Of a DNA stretch of 64,000 nt, positions 1 to 8,306 are shown piece after piece (the stretch's first letter is position 1; every line of letters starts with the position of its first letter). The stretch covers positions 62,001 through 126,000 of the forward strand of contig LADR01000024.1 in NCBI GenBank assembly GCA_000961655.1, in the 5' to 3' direction. This stretch comes from Desulfatitalea sp. BRH_c12 (GTDB taxonomy: Bacteria > Desulfobacterota > Desulfobacteria > Desulfobacterales > Desulfosarcinaceae). Under the pieces are notes generated by a model. The model ran no database searches. It was not told the DNA's origin and saw nothing but the letters and a program-made list of their open reading frames with translations. The translations under genes and the position numbers were made by a program.

Positions 1-146
1 AGCGCCCAGATGGTTTCCGTGACCAGCCGATCGAGCGTCGCACCGGTCGGAAGAGGGGTCAGCGTGGCGACCCGTCCCCTGACCCATTCATATGTGTCCG
101 GATCGGCAATGCGCAGCTGTTCCAAGGGTGCCATTGTGCTCATCAT
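1..146 (-). CDS. N-terminal fragment of an unidentified protein (cut by window edge)
   Basis: A reading frame opens at an ATG read from 146 on the minus strand and stays open for 48 codons to the window edge, so only the N-terminus is visible. Other in-frame ATGs lie at 143 and 134 and the ribosome binding site is weak, so the exact start is open. No domain can be recognised in these residues. It lies downstream of the NorQ/CbbQ-type ATPase on the same strand. In that family the usual partner is a NorD/CbbO-type von Willebrand factor A protein, so that identity is a guess from context only. A 353-nt gap holding a large palindrome separates the two genes. Confidence 0.5.
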   Translation of the reverse strand, partial: MMSTMAPLEQLRIADPDTYEWVRGRVATLTPLPTGATLDRLVTETIWA

Positions 147-261
147 GTGTATCGTGTTTCCGCTCCCGCCGGGAGCGTAATCTCCCCGTAGGACTATCTA
201 CAATCTGATTATCCACCTCGGTTAATTGAGATACTGCGTGGAGGTGACACAGAAAAACCCC

Positions 262-439
262 GGTGCGCAGGGTGGGTGGTCCGCGCCACCATCCATTCGA
301 TTAAGTGAGGCTATAAGGTGCGCTCCGGACGGGCCGCAAACTCGCTGCGCTCAAACAGTGCGGCCCCATGTCCTGCGCACACCTTATGCCTCACTAAATC
401 TCATGGCTGACGTGGCGCGGACCACCCACCCTGCGCACC
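262..439. repeat. 178-nt nested palindromic element
   Basis: The outer arms 262-289 and 412-439 are perfect reverse complements over 28 nt. Inside are an imperfect pair (about 301-323 with 375-398, one or two small gaps) and a perfect 8-nt pair (331-338 GGGCCGCA with 359-366), so the whole unit folds as one long hairpin. It carries no gene. It lies in the 147-499 gap between two minus-strand genes that probably form one unit. The rest of that gap (147-261 and 440-499) shows nothing else except the 20-nt motif at 475-494. The form suits a REP/MITE-type dispersed palindrome. Confidence 0.8.
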
Positions 440-474
440 TCCTCCGTGCCAATCCCGAAAACGCCAAAAGCCGC

Positions 475-494
475 TGGAGTGAACTGCATAACCA
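475..494. repeat. 20-nt motif shared with the 46.4-46.5 kb palindrome
   Basis: The bases TGGAGTGAACTGCATAACCA match the right arm of the palindromic element at 46408-46540 at 19 of 20 positions. It starts 36 nt after the large hairpin 262-439 and ends 6 nt before the stop codon of the ATPase gene. No matching inverted partner was found on the left side here, so this copy looks like a solo end of the element seen at 46.4 kb. Confidence 0.65.
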
Positions 495-499
495 GATAC

Positions 500-1300
500 T
501 CAAAAAAGATCTTCGATCAGATCATGCAATGTTTCCTGCAGCCGGTCGTCGTCCGTCAGCGGCAGGCACACCGCCGCACGGCAGGCCTGGTCCGGCGCAA
601 TACCGCCGCGGATCAGGTGGGCCGCATAGATCAGCAAGCGCGTACTGGCGCCCTCGGTCAAACCTTGTTCGCGGATGTTGCGGATTTTTCCAGCCAGCGT
701 CACCAACCGTTCGGCCATATCCGCGGCAACCCCACCTTCCTCGGCAACGATGCGCGCCTCCAGTTCGGGCGCTGGATAATCAAACTGCATGGCCACGAAT
801 CGTTGGCGTGTACTTTGTTTGAGATCCTTGAGCACCGACTGGTAGCCCGGGTTGTAGGAAATGACCAGCATGAAGTCCGGATGGGCCACGAGCACCTCGC
901 CTTTTTTATCGATGCTGAGCATGCGCCGGTCGTCGGTGAGTGGGTGAATCACCACGGTGGTGTCCTTGCGCGCTTCGACGACTTCATCCAGATAGCAAAT
1001 GGCGCCCATGCGGACCGCGCTTGTCAAGGGGCCGTCCACCCAGACGGTTTCATCGTGTTGGAGCAGGTAGCGGCCGAGCAAATCCGAGGCAAAAAGGTCC
1101 TCATGGCAGGCGACAGTGACCAGCGGGCGTTGCAGGCGCCAGGCCATATGCTGCACAAAACGGGTTTTGCCGCAGCCGGTCGGCCCCTTGAGCATTACCG
1201 GCAGTTTGGCCTGCCAGGCCGTCTGAAAAAGCCCGACTTCGTTGCCGGAACTTAAATAGAAAGGTTCTTCAAGGATACTGTAAGGTGAAGAGGATGTCAT
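500..1300 (-). CDS. NorQ/CbbQ-type MoxR-like AAA+ ATPase
   Basis: The protein has 266 residues, the usual length for CbbQ/NirQ/NorQ. A Walker A motif (GPTGCGKT) follows a short N-terminal segment, then a Walker B-like CYLDEVVEA, a sensor-like SYNPGYQ and the C-terminal helical domain typical of the family. These ATPases remodel or activate a metalloenzyme together with a VWA-domain partner (NO reductase for NorQ, Rubisco for CbbQ). The target here cannot be told. The start at 1300 was chosen because AGGAAAGAG precedes it at good spacing and the family N-terminus begins there; the frame is open far upstream but that part is antisense to the next gene. The presumed partner is the fragment at 1-146. 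Confidence 0.85.
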   Translation of the reverse strand: MTSSSPYSILEEPFYLSSGNEVGLFQTAWQAKLPVMLKGPTGCGKTRFVQHMAWRLQRPLVTVACHEDLFASDLLGRYLLQHDETVWVDGPLTSAVRMGAICYLDEVVEARKDTTVVIHPLTDDRRMLSIDKKGEVLVAHPDFMLVISYNPGYQSVLKDLKQSTRQRFVAMQFDYPAPELEARIVAEEGGVAADMAERLVTLAGKIRNIREQGLTEGASTRLLIYAAHLIRGGIAPDQACRAAVCLPLTDDDRLQETLHDLIEDLF

Positions 1301-1552
1301 TTTCTCTTTCCTGTCGCTGCCCGAATCCAACCATGGCAGCCCTGAATTGAGATTTTTCTTAACACACAGCGGAACGCATGGGATCAAAGAGGTAAGTGCG
1401 GCGATTCCCTCATCCGTGCCAATCGCGTTCCACGCCAACATTGACATTCCGATTGAAGCGTATAATATGAGGCAGTTTTGCCCGCCGCCCGCCGGATCCG
1501 CATGCGACCCCAGTGGCGTCCATTTAAAATCGAAAAGGTCACCATAATCTCG

Positions 1553-2722
1553 ATGGATTCTAAAAACAACTCCGATCCCATCCACCGCCTGACATACGAA
1601 GATAAAGAGATTCTTCTGGTCGGCACCGCCCATGTGTCCAAACAGAGCGTCGAACTGGTCAAATCCACCATCGAAGCGGAAACGCCGGATACGGTGAGCG
1701 TTGAACTGTGCGCCGGCCGTTTCCAGACGCTGCGCCAGAAGGATACATGGCAGCAGATGGATATCGTCAAGGTCATCAAGGAGAAGAAAGCCTTTTTGCT
1801 GCTTGCGAATCTGTTGCTGGCCGCGTTTCAGAAACGCATTGCCGCTAAGCTGGATATCCGCCCCGGGCAGGAAATGATCCAGGCTATCGATTCGGCCGAG
1901 GCGCAGGGTGCTGCCGTGCATTTGGCTGATCGCGATGTGCGGGTGACCCTGTCGCGCACCTGGCGCCAGATGAGCTGGTGGGCGCGCACCAAGTTGTTGT
2001 TTCAGCTGGTGCTTTCATTCGGGGATGCGGACGAGATCAGCAGTGAGGAGGTCGAGCGCCTTAAACAGGAGGATATGCTCGAGTCGATTCTGGCCGAGGT
2101 CGGCCGGTCGCTGCCCGCGATTCGCAAGACGTTGATCGACGAGCGGGATCAATACCTGGCCGCCAAAATTCGCACAGCCCCGGGCCGCAAAATCGTGGCC
2201 GTCGTGGGGGCTGGTCATGTGCCCGGTATCCTTCGATATTGGGATCAGCCGATTGCGTTGGAGCAGTTGGAACAACTGCCACCCAAGGGGCGCATGAGCG
2301 GCGTGATCCAATGGTTGATCCCCGCGCTCATCGTGTGCCTGATGGTGTTCGGATTCTATAAAGGCGGTCTGAATGTGGGCGCCGGAATGGTGATCTGGTG
2401 GGTAGGTGCCACGGGCTTGCTGGCCGGGCTGGGGGCGATCGCCGCGCTGGCGCACCCGCTGACCGTGCTTTCGTCGATTGTGGCGGCGCCGTTTACCACA
2501 CTGCATCCGTTGCTCGCAGCGGGCTGGGTATCGGGCCTGGTTGAGGCCCTCTCACGCAAACCCCAGGTGAAGGATTTTGAGAACCTGTCTGTAGATATTC
2601 AGACTTTTCGCGGTTTCTGGAACAACAAAGTCACCCGCATTCTGCTGGTGGTGGCTTTTACCAACCTGGGCGCCGCCATTGGCACCTTCGTTGCTTTTCC
2701 GATGATGATGAGAGCGCTCTAA
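1553..2722 (+). CDS. TraB/PrgY-family membrane protein
   Basis: A 389-residue protein with the TraB/PrgY (Tiki-like) signatures in order: GTAHVS near residue 24, an ADRD block near 125, DERDQYL near 199 and VGAGHVPG near 220, all in the N-terminal soluble domain. The last 140 residues hold about three or four hydrophobic segments. The fold is related to erythromycin-esterase/Tiki proteases, and in Enterococcus the family shuts down pheromone activity; the role in bacteria like this one is unknown. The ATG at 1553 is preferred over one 75 nt upstream because homology to the family begins just after it, although its AAAGGT binding site is weak. Its stop codon overlaps the purN stop by 4 bp (convergent). 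Confidence 0.85.
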   Translation: MDSKNNSDPIHRLTYEDKEILLVGTAHVSKQSVELVKSTIEAETPDTVSVELCAGRFQTLRQKDTWQQMDIVKVIKEKKAFLLLANLLLAAFQKRIAAKLDIRPGQEMIQAIDSAEAQGAAVHLADRDVRVTLSRTWRQMSWWARTKLLFQLVLSFGDADEISSEEVERLKQEDMLESILAEVGRSLPAIRKTLIDERDQYLAAKIRTAPGRKIVAVVGAGHVPGILRYWDQPIALEQLEQLPPKGRMSGVIQWLIPALIVCLMVFGFYKGGLNVGAGMVIWWVGATGLLAGLGAIAALAHPLTVLSSIVAAPFTTLHPLLAAGWVSGLVEALSRKPQVKDFENLSVDIQTFRGFWNNKVTRILLVVAFTNLGAAIGTFVAFPMMMRAL

Positions 2723-3531
2723 TGTTTCCCGCCTTGCCAAGCGGCTGGCCGAGCAATTTTTACCACGCGCCGCTGGGTAACCCGCCCATGGTCCGTATAG
2801 GTCATCATGATCGTGTGCAGGCGATGTTCGGCGAACAGCTGGATGCACGCCGGGTAAAGCTGCCATTCCAGCGCCAGTCCCTTTGCCTTGATGCTGTCCA
2901 GAGTATCCTCTTCTGAGATGGGGAAACATTTCTGACCGATGATAGGCCCCGAATCCTCGCCATAATCGATGAAGTGCACTGTACACCCCCCAATTTTGCA
3001 TCCATAGCGAAATGTATCGCCGTAGCCGTCCACGCCGGGAAAGGCGGGCAGCAGAGCAGGATGGATGTTCATGATGCGGGGATGGGCAGGGTCGGTGTTG
3101 AAACGATCAATGAAATAGGGCGTCAGGTTGCGCATGAAGCCGGCCAGCACGATCAGGTCCGGCGTATAGTTTGCTATTTTTTCCAGCAATTGGGCTTCGG
3201 CAACGGCGCGGGTGAGAAGAAAACCATCCACCTTGGCGCGAGACGTTTCAGGCCCGAACAGGTGCTGTTTGTGTCGGATTTCGTCCGGATCGAAATCGTC
3301 CGGCGCCACCGAGGCAGCCGCCGCGTGGCTGCGGATAATTGCGCCATAGTCGATCACAAAAGAGGCGATGCCTTGGCGCTGCGCGCGGGCAAGCCCTCCG
3401 GCACCAGGGTTGTCCGATCCGACAAAAACGACTTCGCCGTCGATGCGATTGGATTGGCAGGCATCGATGATCGCCTGCAAATTGGTGCCGCCGCCTGAAA
3501 CAAGCGCGCCTATACGTATCTTGGGGGCCAT
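2719..3531 (-). CDS. purN: Phosphoribosylglycinamide formyltransferase with an insertion
   Basis: GAR transformylase of purine synthesis transfers the formyl group of 10-formyl-THF to glycinamide ribonucleotide. The sequence shows the N-terminal SGGGTNLQA phosphate-binding loop (residues 12-20), the folate-site segment VLAGFMRNLTPYF (128-140) and the catalytic residues Asn155, His157 (MNIHPALLP) and Asp193 (GEDSGPIIGQ). It has 270 residues, against about 212 in E. coli. Most of the excess is an insertion of about 38 residues at roughly 65-105, before the helix leading into the folate site. The gene stands alone, away from other pur genes, and converges with the TraB-like gene. Confidence 0.93.
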   Translation of the reverse strand: MAPKIRIGALVSGGGTNLQAIIDACQSNRIDGEVVFVGSDNPGAGGLARAQRQGIASFVIDYGAIIRSHAAAASVAPDDFDPDEIRHKQHLFGPETSRAKVDGFLLTRAVAEAQLLEKIANYTPDLIVLAGFMRNLTPYFIDRFNTDPAHPRIMNIHPALLPAFPGVDGYGDTFRYGCKIGGCTVHFIDYGEDSGPIIGQKCFPISEEDTLDSIKAKGLALEWQLYPACIQLFAEHRLHTIMMTYTDHGRVTQRRVVKIARPAAWQGGKH

Positions 3532-3725
3532 CCCGATGCTCCTTCAATGGGGGATTGCGATGGATTGTCGCTGTTGTCTGAGCAACGGCTATCAAACCTC
3601 TGGCAAAGATGAAAGCGCAAAGTGACATGATGCGAGAACGGCGCGTCTATTCCCGATCGCCTAAAGTCTGCCGGTATGAGGGCGATAGTTGTGTAGACCC
3701 TTTCATCAGGTGGGAATGAATTTTC

Positions 3726-4943
3726 ATGGATGCTTATGTGGCCCGACAGCCGATTTTCAATCGTCGCAAAGCAATATTCGGTTATGAATTGCTGTTTCGC
3801 GATTCGCAAGCCAAATTTAACGAGGGAATTGACGGTGACGAGGCGACTTCCACGGTGCTGGGCAACAGCCTGTTCGGCATTGGCATGGAAAATTTGGTTG
3901 ACGGGAAAAAGTCTTTCATCAATTTTACCCAGAACCTGCTGATCAAAAAAATTCCGCTGCTGCTGTCCAAGTCCGCCATTGTGGTCGAAATTCTGGAAGA
4001 TGTAAAGCCGACGCCGGAAGTGCTCGAGGCCTGCCGCGAAATGTCTCGAAAAGGCTACACGCTGGCCCTGGATGACTTTACCTATGCGCCGGAACTCGCG
4101 CCTTTGCTCGAAATCGCCAATATCCTCAAATTGGATTTCCAGGCGTCAACCCTTGCGGAAATCCGGACGCTTGTGGGGCTGGTTCAAAAATACAGCCATC
4201 TGCGATTGCTGGCCGAAAAAGTTGAAACGTACACGCAATTTCAAGGTGCCAAAGAGTTGGGTTTTGATTATTTTCAGGGATACTTTTTCTGCAAACCGGA
4301 GATCGTCAAGGGCAAAGAGATTGCCGGTTCGCAGATGAGTCTTCTGCAGATCATGGCCGTGGTGAATCAACCGGATTTTGATTTTGGCAGCATTGAAAGA
4401 CTGATCGCGCGGGATGTGAACCTCTCATACAAATTGCTGCGCTACATCAACTCGGCTTTTTTTGCCACAGCCCGCGAAATCGCCTCGATCCAGCAGGCTC
4501 TGGTGTATATGGGCGAAGTGGAAATCCGGCGGTTTGTATCGTTGGTGACCATGTCCCACCTGGCGCAGGGCAAGCCGGATGAATTGATTCGCATGTCCTG
4601 CATTCGCGGCAAATTCTGCGAGTTGCTGGGCAGCATGACCCGCACGTCGGTTCCTCCTGATGGCCTTTTTACGCTGGGTATATTTTCCCTGATCGATGCC
4701 ATCGTGGATCAACCCATGGAGCGTGTGATGCGGGAATTGCCGCTCGCCGATAACATCAAAAGCGCTCTCGTCCATCGCAAAGGCGAGTTGATCGGGTATC
4801 TGGGACTGATCGAGTACTATGAAAAAGGCCAGTGGGCCATGATGGGTCGCGTGGCCGACGCCCTTCACCTGCCACAGGCGCAATTGCCGGAACTATACCG
4901 GCAAGCCTGCCAGTGGTCTGCTTCATTTTCCTCTGTGGGATGA
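3726..4943 (+). CDS. EAL-HDOD (YuxH-type) signalling protein
   Basis: A 405-residue protein. Residues 1-200 form an EAL-like domain that starts MDAYVARQPIFNRR and has GYELLFRD where active phosphodiesterases carry the EAL metal-binding motif, so catalysis is doubtful. Residues 205-390 form an HDOD domain (VNLSYKLLRYINSAFF, the usual 'one phase of two' core). This architecture is known from YuxH and CdgJ, which act in c-di-GMP-linked control of motility and other behaviours, often as non-enzymatic adaptors. It is monocistronic here. A weak G-rich site precedes the ATG, and the divergent purN start lies 194 nt upstream. Confidence 0.9.
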   Translation: MDAYVARQPIFNRRKAIFGYELLFRDSQAKFNEGIDGDEATSTVLGNSLFGIGMENLVDGKKSFINFTQNLLIKKIPLLLSKSAIVVEILEDVKPTPEVLEACREMSRKGYTLALDDFTYAPELAPLLEIANILKLDFQASTLAEIRTLVGLVQKYSHLRLLAEKVETYTQFQGAKELGFDYFQGYFFCKPEIVKGKEIAGSQMSLLQIMAVVNQPDFDFGSIERLIARDVNLSYKLLRYINSAFFATAREIASIQQALVYMGEVEIRRFVSLVTMSHLAQGKPDELIRMSCIRGKFCELLGSMTRTSVPPDGLFTLGIFSLIDAIVDQPMERVMRELPLADNIKSALVHRKGELIGYLGLIEYYEKGQWAMMGRVADALHLPQAQLPELYRQACQWSASFSSVG

Positions 4944-4991
4944 ACAAAGCCTTGATTGCCGTGGGTTGAGGTTTTAAACTGCGCGCCCAAG

Positions 4992-5047
4992 TGTCAAAAC
5001 TGTCAAAACTGCCATTTGGTTGACAAGCGGGAAGCTTCATATTATTT
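4992..5047 (+). promoter_or_regulatory. Thioredoxin promoter with TGTCAA repeats
   Basis: TTGACA (5020-5025) and TTATTT (5042-5047) are separated by 16 nt and lie about 45 nt before the thioredoxin start. Immediately upstream, TGTCAAAAC occurs twice in tandem (4992-5010). TTGACA is the reverse complement of TGTCAA, so three half-sites are present in two orientations, which could form a regulator site. No known regulator can be assigned from the sequence alone. Confidence 0.5.
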
Positions 5048-5089
5048 TGGCGGAACGTTTCAAATCCTCCTCAGAAAGGAAGAAATATT

Positions 5090-5416
5090 ATGGCAAAAGG
5101 GATCCTGGATGTCGGCGACAACAGCTTTGACAGCGAAATCCTGCAAGCAGAAACACCAGCGGTAGTCGATTTTTGGGCACCATGGTGCGGACCGTGCAAA
5201 GCGATCGGGCCTATTGTTGAAGATCTGGCCGGTACTTACGGGGATCAGGTCAAATTCGCCAAATGCAACGTGGACGATAACCCGGTCACGCCAGGTAAAT
5301 ACGGTATTAAAGCCATACCCACGCTCATCTTTTTCAAGGATGGCAAAGTGGTCAATCAGATCACGGGTATGGTGGCCAAATCCAAGCTGGAAGACACACT
5401 CAAGGGAATCCTCTAA
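5090..5416 (+). CDS. trxA: Thioredoxin
   Basis: A 108-residue thioredoxin with the redox motif WCGPCK (residues 32-37) and the cis-proline KAIPTLIFF (Pro77). It reduces cytoplasmic protein disulfides with electrons from thioredoxin reductase, which is not in the window. The AGAAAGGAAG site just upstream fixes the start. It precedes bamD by 130 nt with no clear terminator between. It may also serve as electron donor for the methionine sulfoxide reductase at 47.5 kb, but that protein appears to be exported, so this is uncertain. Confidence 0.96.
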   Translation: MAKGILDVGDNSFDSEILQAETPAVVDFWAPWCGPCKAIGPIVEDLAGTYGDQVKFAKCNVDDNPVTPGKYGIKAIPTLIFFKDGKVVNQITGMVAKSKLEDTLKGIL

Positions 5417-5546
5417 CCCAAAGTCCCGCCTTTGATTCCATAAGCAAGCAGCAGCGGCCGCTTCGGGACCCGGCCCCTGCCGCCATTTTGTCCAACAGGC
5501 TACTGGCACGCGCCGGTCGGCTTGGCCCCTATACGAGCAAAATTCT

Positions 5547-6218
5547 ATGAACCTTGTAAATCGCGTAGTACCTTTTCTGGCTGTCCTGTTACTTTTATCA
5601 GGATGCGCCTGGTTCGGAAAAGACGGCAATGAAAAACAGGCGCCCGAATTGGTCCAGGAAGGGATAGCGTCCTACGACCGCGGCAATTATAAAGACGCAC
5701 TGGCAGCCTTCGGGCAATTGAAGGATTGGTATCCTTTCAGCAAATATGCCATATTGGCAGAGCTTAAAATCGCCGATTCCCATTACCATCTGCAAGACTA
5801 TCCTGAAGCGATCGCTGCCTATGAAGAGTTCGAGCGCCTGCACCCGCTCAATGAAGCCACACCCTATGTCGTTTATCAGATCGGGCTGTGCTATTATGAA
5901 CAGATCGACAGCATCGACCGGGACCAAACCGCCGCCCGCAAGGCCCTGGATACTTTTCGGCGTCTGTCGCGCCAATATCCGAACGATTCTTTTGCCAGGC
6001 GGGCGGAGGGCCATATCGTGCCCTGTTTGCAGAACTTGGCCGGCCATGAATTTTATGTCGGGCAATTTTACTTTAAACAGAAATTTTATGGTGCTGCTTT
6101 GCAACGCTTCCGGGCCGTGGTCAATCAATATCCGGATGTTGGCTATCACGCCCGTGCCCTCCAGTACATAGCCGAATGTGAAGCCTATAAACCGCTGAAT
6201 AATCTGGTCGCCCAATAA
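5547..6218 (+). CDS. bamD: Outer membrane assembly lipoprotein BamD
   Basis: A 223-residue lipoprotein with a hydrophobic signal and lipobox LLSGC (lipidated Cys20), followed by tandem TPR-type repeats: the block from about residue 35 and the LQDYPEAIAAYEEFERLHP block near 87 match the BamD/ComL family. BamD is the essential lipoprotein partner of BamA in the outer-membrane beta-barrel assembly machine. The length is slightly below the 245 residues of E. coli BamD. It lies between trxA and rpmB, all on the plus strand. Confidence 0.88.
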   Translation: MNLVNRVVPFLAVLLLLSGCAWFGKDGNEKQAPELVQEGIASYDRGNYKDALAAFGQLKDWYPFSKYAILAELKIADSHYHLQDYPEAIAAYEEFERLHPLNEATPYVVYQIGLCYYEQIDSIDRDQTAARKALDTFRRLSRQYPNDSFARRAEGHIVPCLQNLAGHEFYVGQFYFKQKFYGAALQRFRAVVNQYPDVGYHARALQYIAECEAYKPLNNLVAQ

Positions 6219-6317
6219 AAATGTTTACAGATGACCCAAAAGGATGTATCAGACTCTTTTTCATTCTACTAGCATCCGTGCCCGGCGCGGAATATGATGG
6301 AAGCGGAGAACATAACC

Positions 6318-6509
6318 ATGGCAAAAATATGTGAGATCTGTGGAAAGAGGCCGATGGTGGGCTGTAACGTAAGTCACGCTCACAATGTTACCAAGCGCCG
6401 TTTTAAGCCCAATCTGCAAAGCGTACGCGCTGTTGTGGAGGGTAGGGCCCAAAAAATGGTGGTCTGCACCAGCTGCATCAAAGCCGGCCGTGTGGTAAAG
6501 GCAGCCTGA
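6318..6509 (+). CDS. rpmB: 50S ribosomal protein L28
   Basis: A 63-residue bL28 with two Cys pairs (CEIC at 5-8, CTSC at 50-53), which is the zinc-binding C+ form, and the conserved [12 protein letters not shown] core. The ATG at 6318 is chosen over one 24 nt upstream because the family begins [10 protein letters not shown]. It is an isolated gene here; in many bacteria rpmB is paired with rpmG. Confidence 0.95.
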   Translation: MAKICEICGKRPMVGCNVSHAHNVTKRRFKPNLQSVRAVVEGRAQKMVVCTSCIKAGRVVKAA

Positions 6510-6647
6510 ACCACGCTCCGCACTGTTTGCGCATCGTTTAAATGGATCGGCGGTTTTGCTGTCGGTCCATAGTCATTTCCGGCCTGTTGAAAAAGCTCTT
6601 GGCCCGTACTCACTACCCTCGTTATCATGCCGGTGAAGCCGGTTTGG

Positions 6648-8243
6648 TCAGCGGGCCGTGGCGCGTGGATTGGGCCAAGCCAGCTCTATCCCGAGACCTT
6701 CTTTCAGTGTACGCTGAAATTCGCTCAAGTGACGCGAGGTGTTGCGGACCTGACGCGGCACCAGATCTTTGCGCAGGCAGAAAGCAGCCAGCGCGCCTGC
6801 AACTTCTCCAATATTCCATTCAACCGGATGCAGACGATAGCACCCGTTGGTGATGTGGGTGGTGCCGATATTCTTACATGCCGGCAGAAGGTTTTCCATG
6901 CGAATCGGAATCAGGGCGCCCAGAGGTATCTGGAAGGGCCAGCTGCTGATATCCACGTATGCCCGTTGGCGTGTACTCGGGTGTAGATCGATCCGATAGC
7001 TGCCGATTCCGACACTGTCGTAAAACTCTTCGGCGCCCTGCAGTGATTGGCGGGCCTCGACGCCCACATGCTGCTCGAGCACTGTGAACTCGGCGCGAAT
7101 GCGTCGGCTTTCGCGTACATAGACATGCTTGGCCAGACCGTCCGTCGTTTCGACCACATCCCCGCGCAGACGCAGTCCGTGGTAGCCGTAGCCCCCGTCA
7201 TGACGCGGCGCTTCGGTCTGCATCCAGTAAAGCAGCGACAGGCTCAACTGGCGCGCACCATCCAGGTGGCGGCGGCGTTCCTCATCGGGAACCCCGACGA
7301 TTGGGCCGAGCCAATAATCATTCTGCGGCCAGTTCACCAGGGTGATGTCGCTGGAATACATGCCGGCCGGATAGTGCCCCTTGTAAAAAATACGCCGGAA
7401 ATGCCAAAGATCGTTGACGTCCAGATCGGTCGGTCCCTCGAAGATCGACTGGCGGCGGACATCCAGTGTGGTGGGATCGACAAATACCCATCCGAGTTGT
7501 TTTTCCGGCCAGAAATCGGCTTGATAACTGCTCCAGAAATCGTAATCGCGCGGCCTGTGGATGGTGAAATCGCCATCCGGCAGATAATCCATGGCAAAAC
7601 ACCAGGTGATCGATTGCTGATCGAGCGGGTCTGGTCCATCGGGGAGCGCATGCGGTTCACCGGTCTGGGCCTGGCTTTCGGAGCCGATGACGTGTTCGAC
7701 GTCCGCCAAAGCCAGCAGATCCCCCAGTTCGGTCGCATCCAGAACGTAAGCGGCCCGTATGACCACATTGTCCTGGGTATAAGTATCGAGCATGTGGACC
7801 ACCCGCACATGATCGCCATCCGTCTCGACCGCGATAGGTTTGTGACGCAGCAGGACATCCAGCATCTTGCCGGATTGATAGGGGGCTAGCAACGCGTTTA
7901 ATGCGGCAAGCGCTACGCGCGGTTCGTGGCACAGGGGGCCGACATTGCCCTTGCCTGGATTGAAGCGCGCATCAAAACGCGCTTCGGGCAGCAGGGGGTA
8001 GTATCGGCGGTAATACGCGCGGATGTTTTTGCGCAGAAGATGGTAGGTTGCCGTGCGTCCGGTGCCCTCGATCCAGGGGTGCTCGTCGGGGGGGACGGCT
8101 TGGGTGGTCAATTGTCCGCCAATCCAGTCGGTCTGCTCGGTGATGATGACTTTTTTGCCCAGGCGCATGGCGGCGAGTGCGGCCGCGATCCCGCCAAGCC
8201 CGCCGCCCACGATGAGGATGTCGGTCTCTCGTTCCCGATTCAT
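6648..8243 (-). CDS. FAD-dependent oxidoreductase (FAD_oxidored family)
   Basis: A 531-residue flavoprotein with the N-terminal dinucleotide-binding loop GGGLGG (13-18) after a DILIV strand, then TEQTDWIGGQLTTQ (35-48), typical of the FAD_oxidored (PF12831-type) family related to succinate dehydrogenase flavoproteins. A second conserved block, DATELGDLLAL, lies near residue 170, and the C-terminal NIGTTHITNGCYRLHP segment closes the FAD site. The substrate is not predictable. No signal peptide is seen, so it is probably cytoplasmic. The start at 8243 has AAGGA upstream; an upstream ATG at 8285 is less likely. Downstream, on the same strand after 63 nt of the next gene's end, lies the pyruvyl transferase gene that precedes it in the transcript. 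Confidence 0.85.
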   Translation of the reverse strand: MNRERETDILIVGGGLGGIAAALAAMRLGKKVIITEQTDWIGGQLTTQAVPPDEHPWIEGTGRTATYHLLRKNIRAYYRRYYPLLPEARFDARFNPGKGNVGPLCHEPRVALAALNALLAPYQSGKMLDVLLRHKPIAVETDGDHVRVVHMLDTYTQDNVVIRAAYVLDATELGDLLALADVEHVIGSESQAQTGEPHALPDGPDPLDQQSITWCFAMDYLPDGDFTIHRPRDYDFWSSYQADFWPEKQLGWVFVDPTTLDVRRQSIFEGPTDLDVNDLWHFRRIFYKGHYPAGMYSSDITLVNWPQNDYWLGPIVGVPDEERRRHLDGARQLSLSLLYWMQTEAPRHDGGYGYHGLRLRGDVVETTDGLAKHVYVRESRRIRAEFTVLEQHVGVEARQSLQGAEEFYDSVGIGSYRIDLHPSTRQRAYVDISSWPFQIPLGALIPIRMENLLPACKNIGTTHITNGCYRLHPVEWNIGEVAGALAAFCLRKDLVPRQVRNTSRHLSEFQRTLKEGLGIELAWPNPRATAR

Positions 8244-8306
8244 GTAATTGTCCTTCCATTGGGGGTTGTAGAGGATGCCTGCCAACGGTGGCTTGCAGGG
8301 GCGCGT

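Noticed and set aside
446-1255. Plus-strand frame of 269 codons
   Set aside because: It is the shadow of the ATPase gene on the other strand.
500-1921. A 473-codon version of the NorQ-type gene extending upstream of 1300
   Set aside because: The extra part is antisense to the TraB-like gene, has no family similarity, and a good binding site precedes the ATG at 1300.
7047-7889. Plus-strand frame of 280 codons
   Set aside because: It lies wholly inside the FAD oxidoreductase on the other strand and has no recognisable domain.
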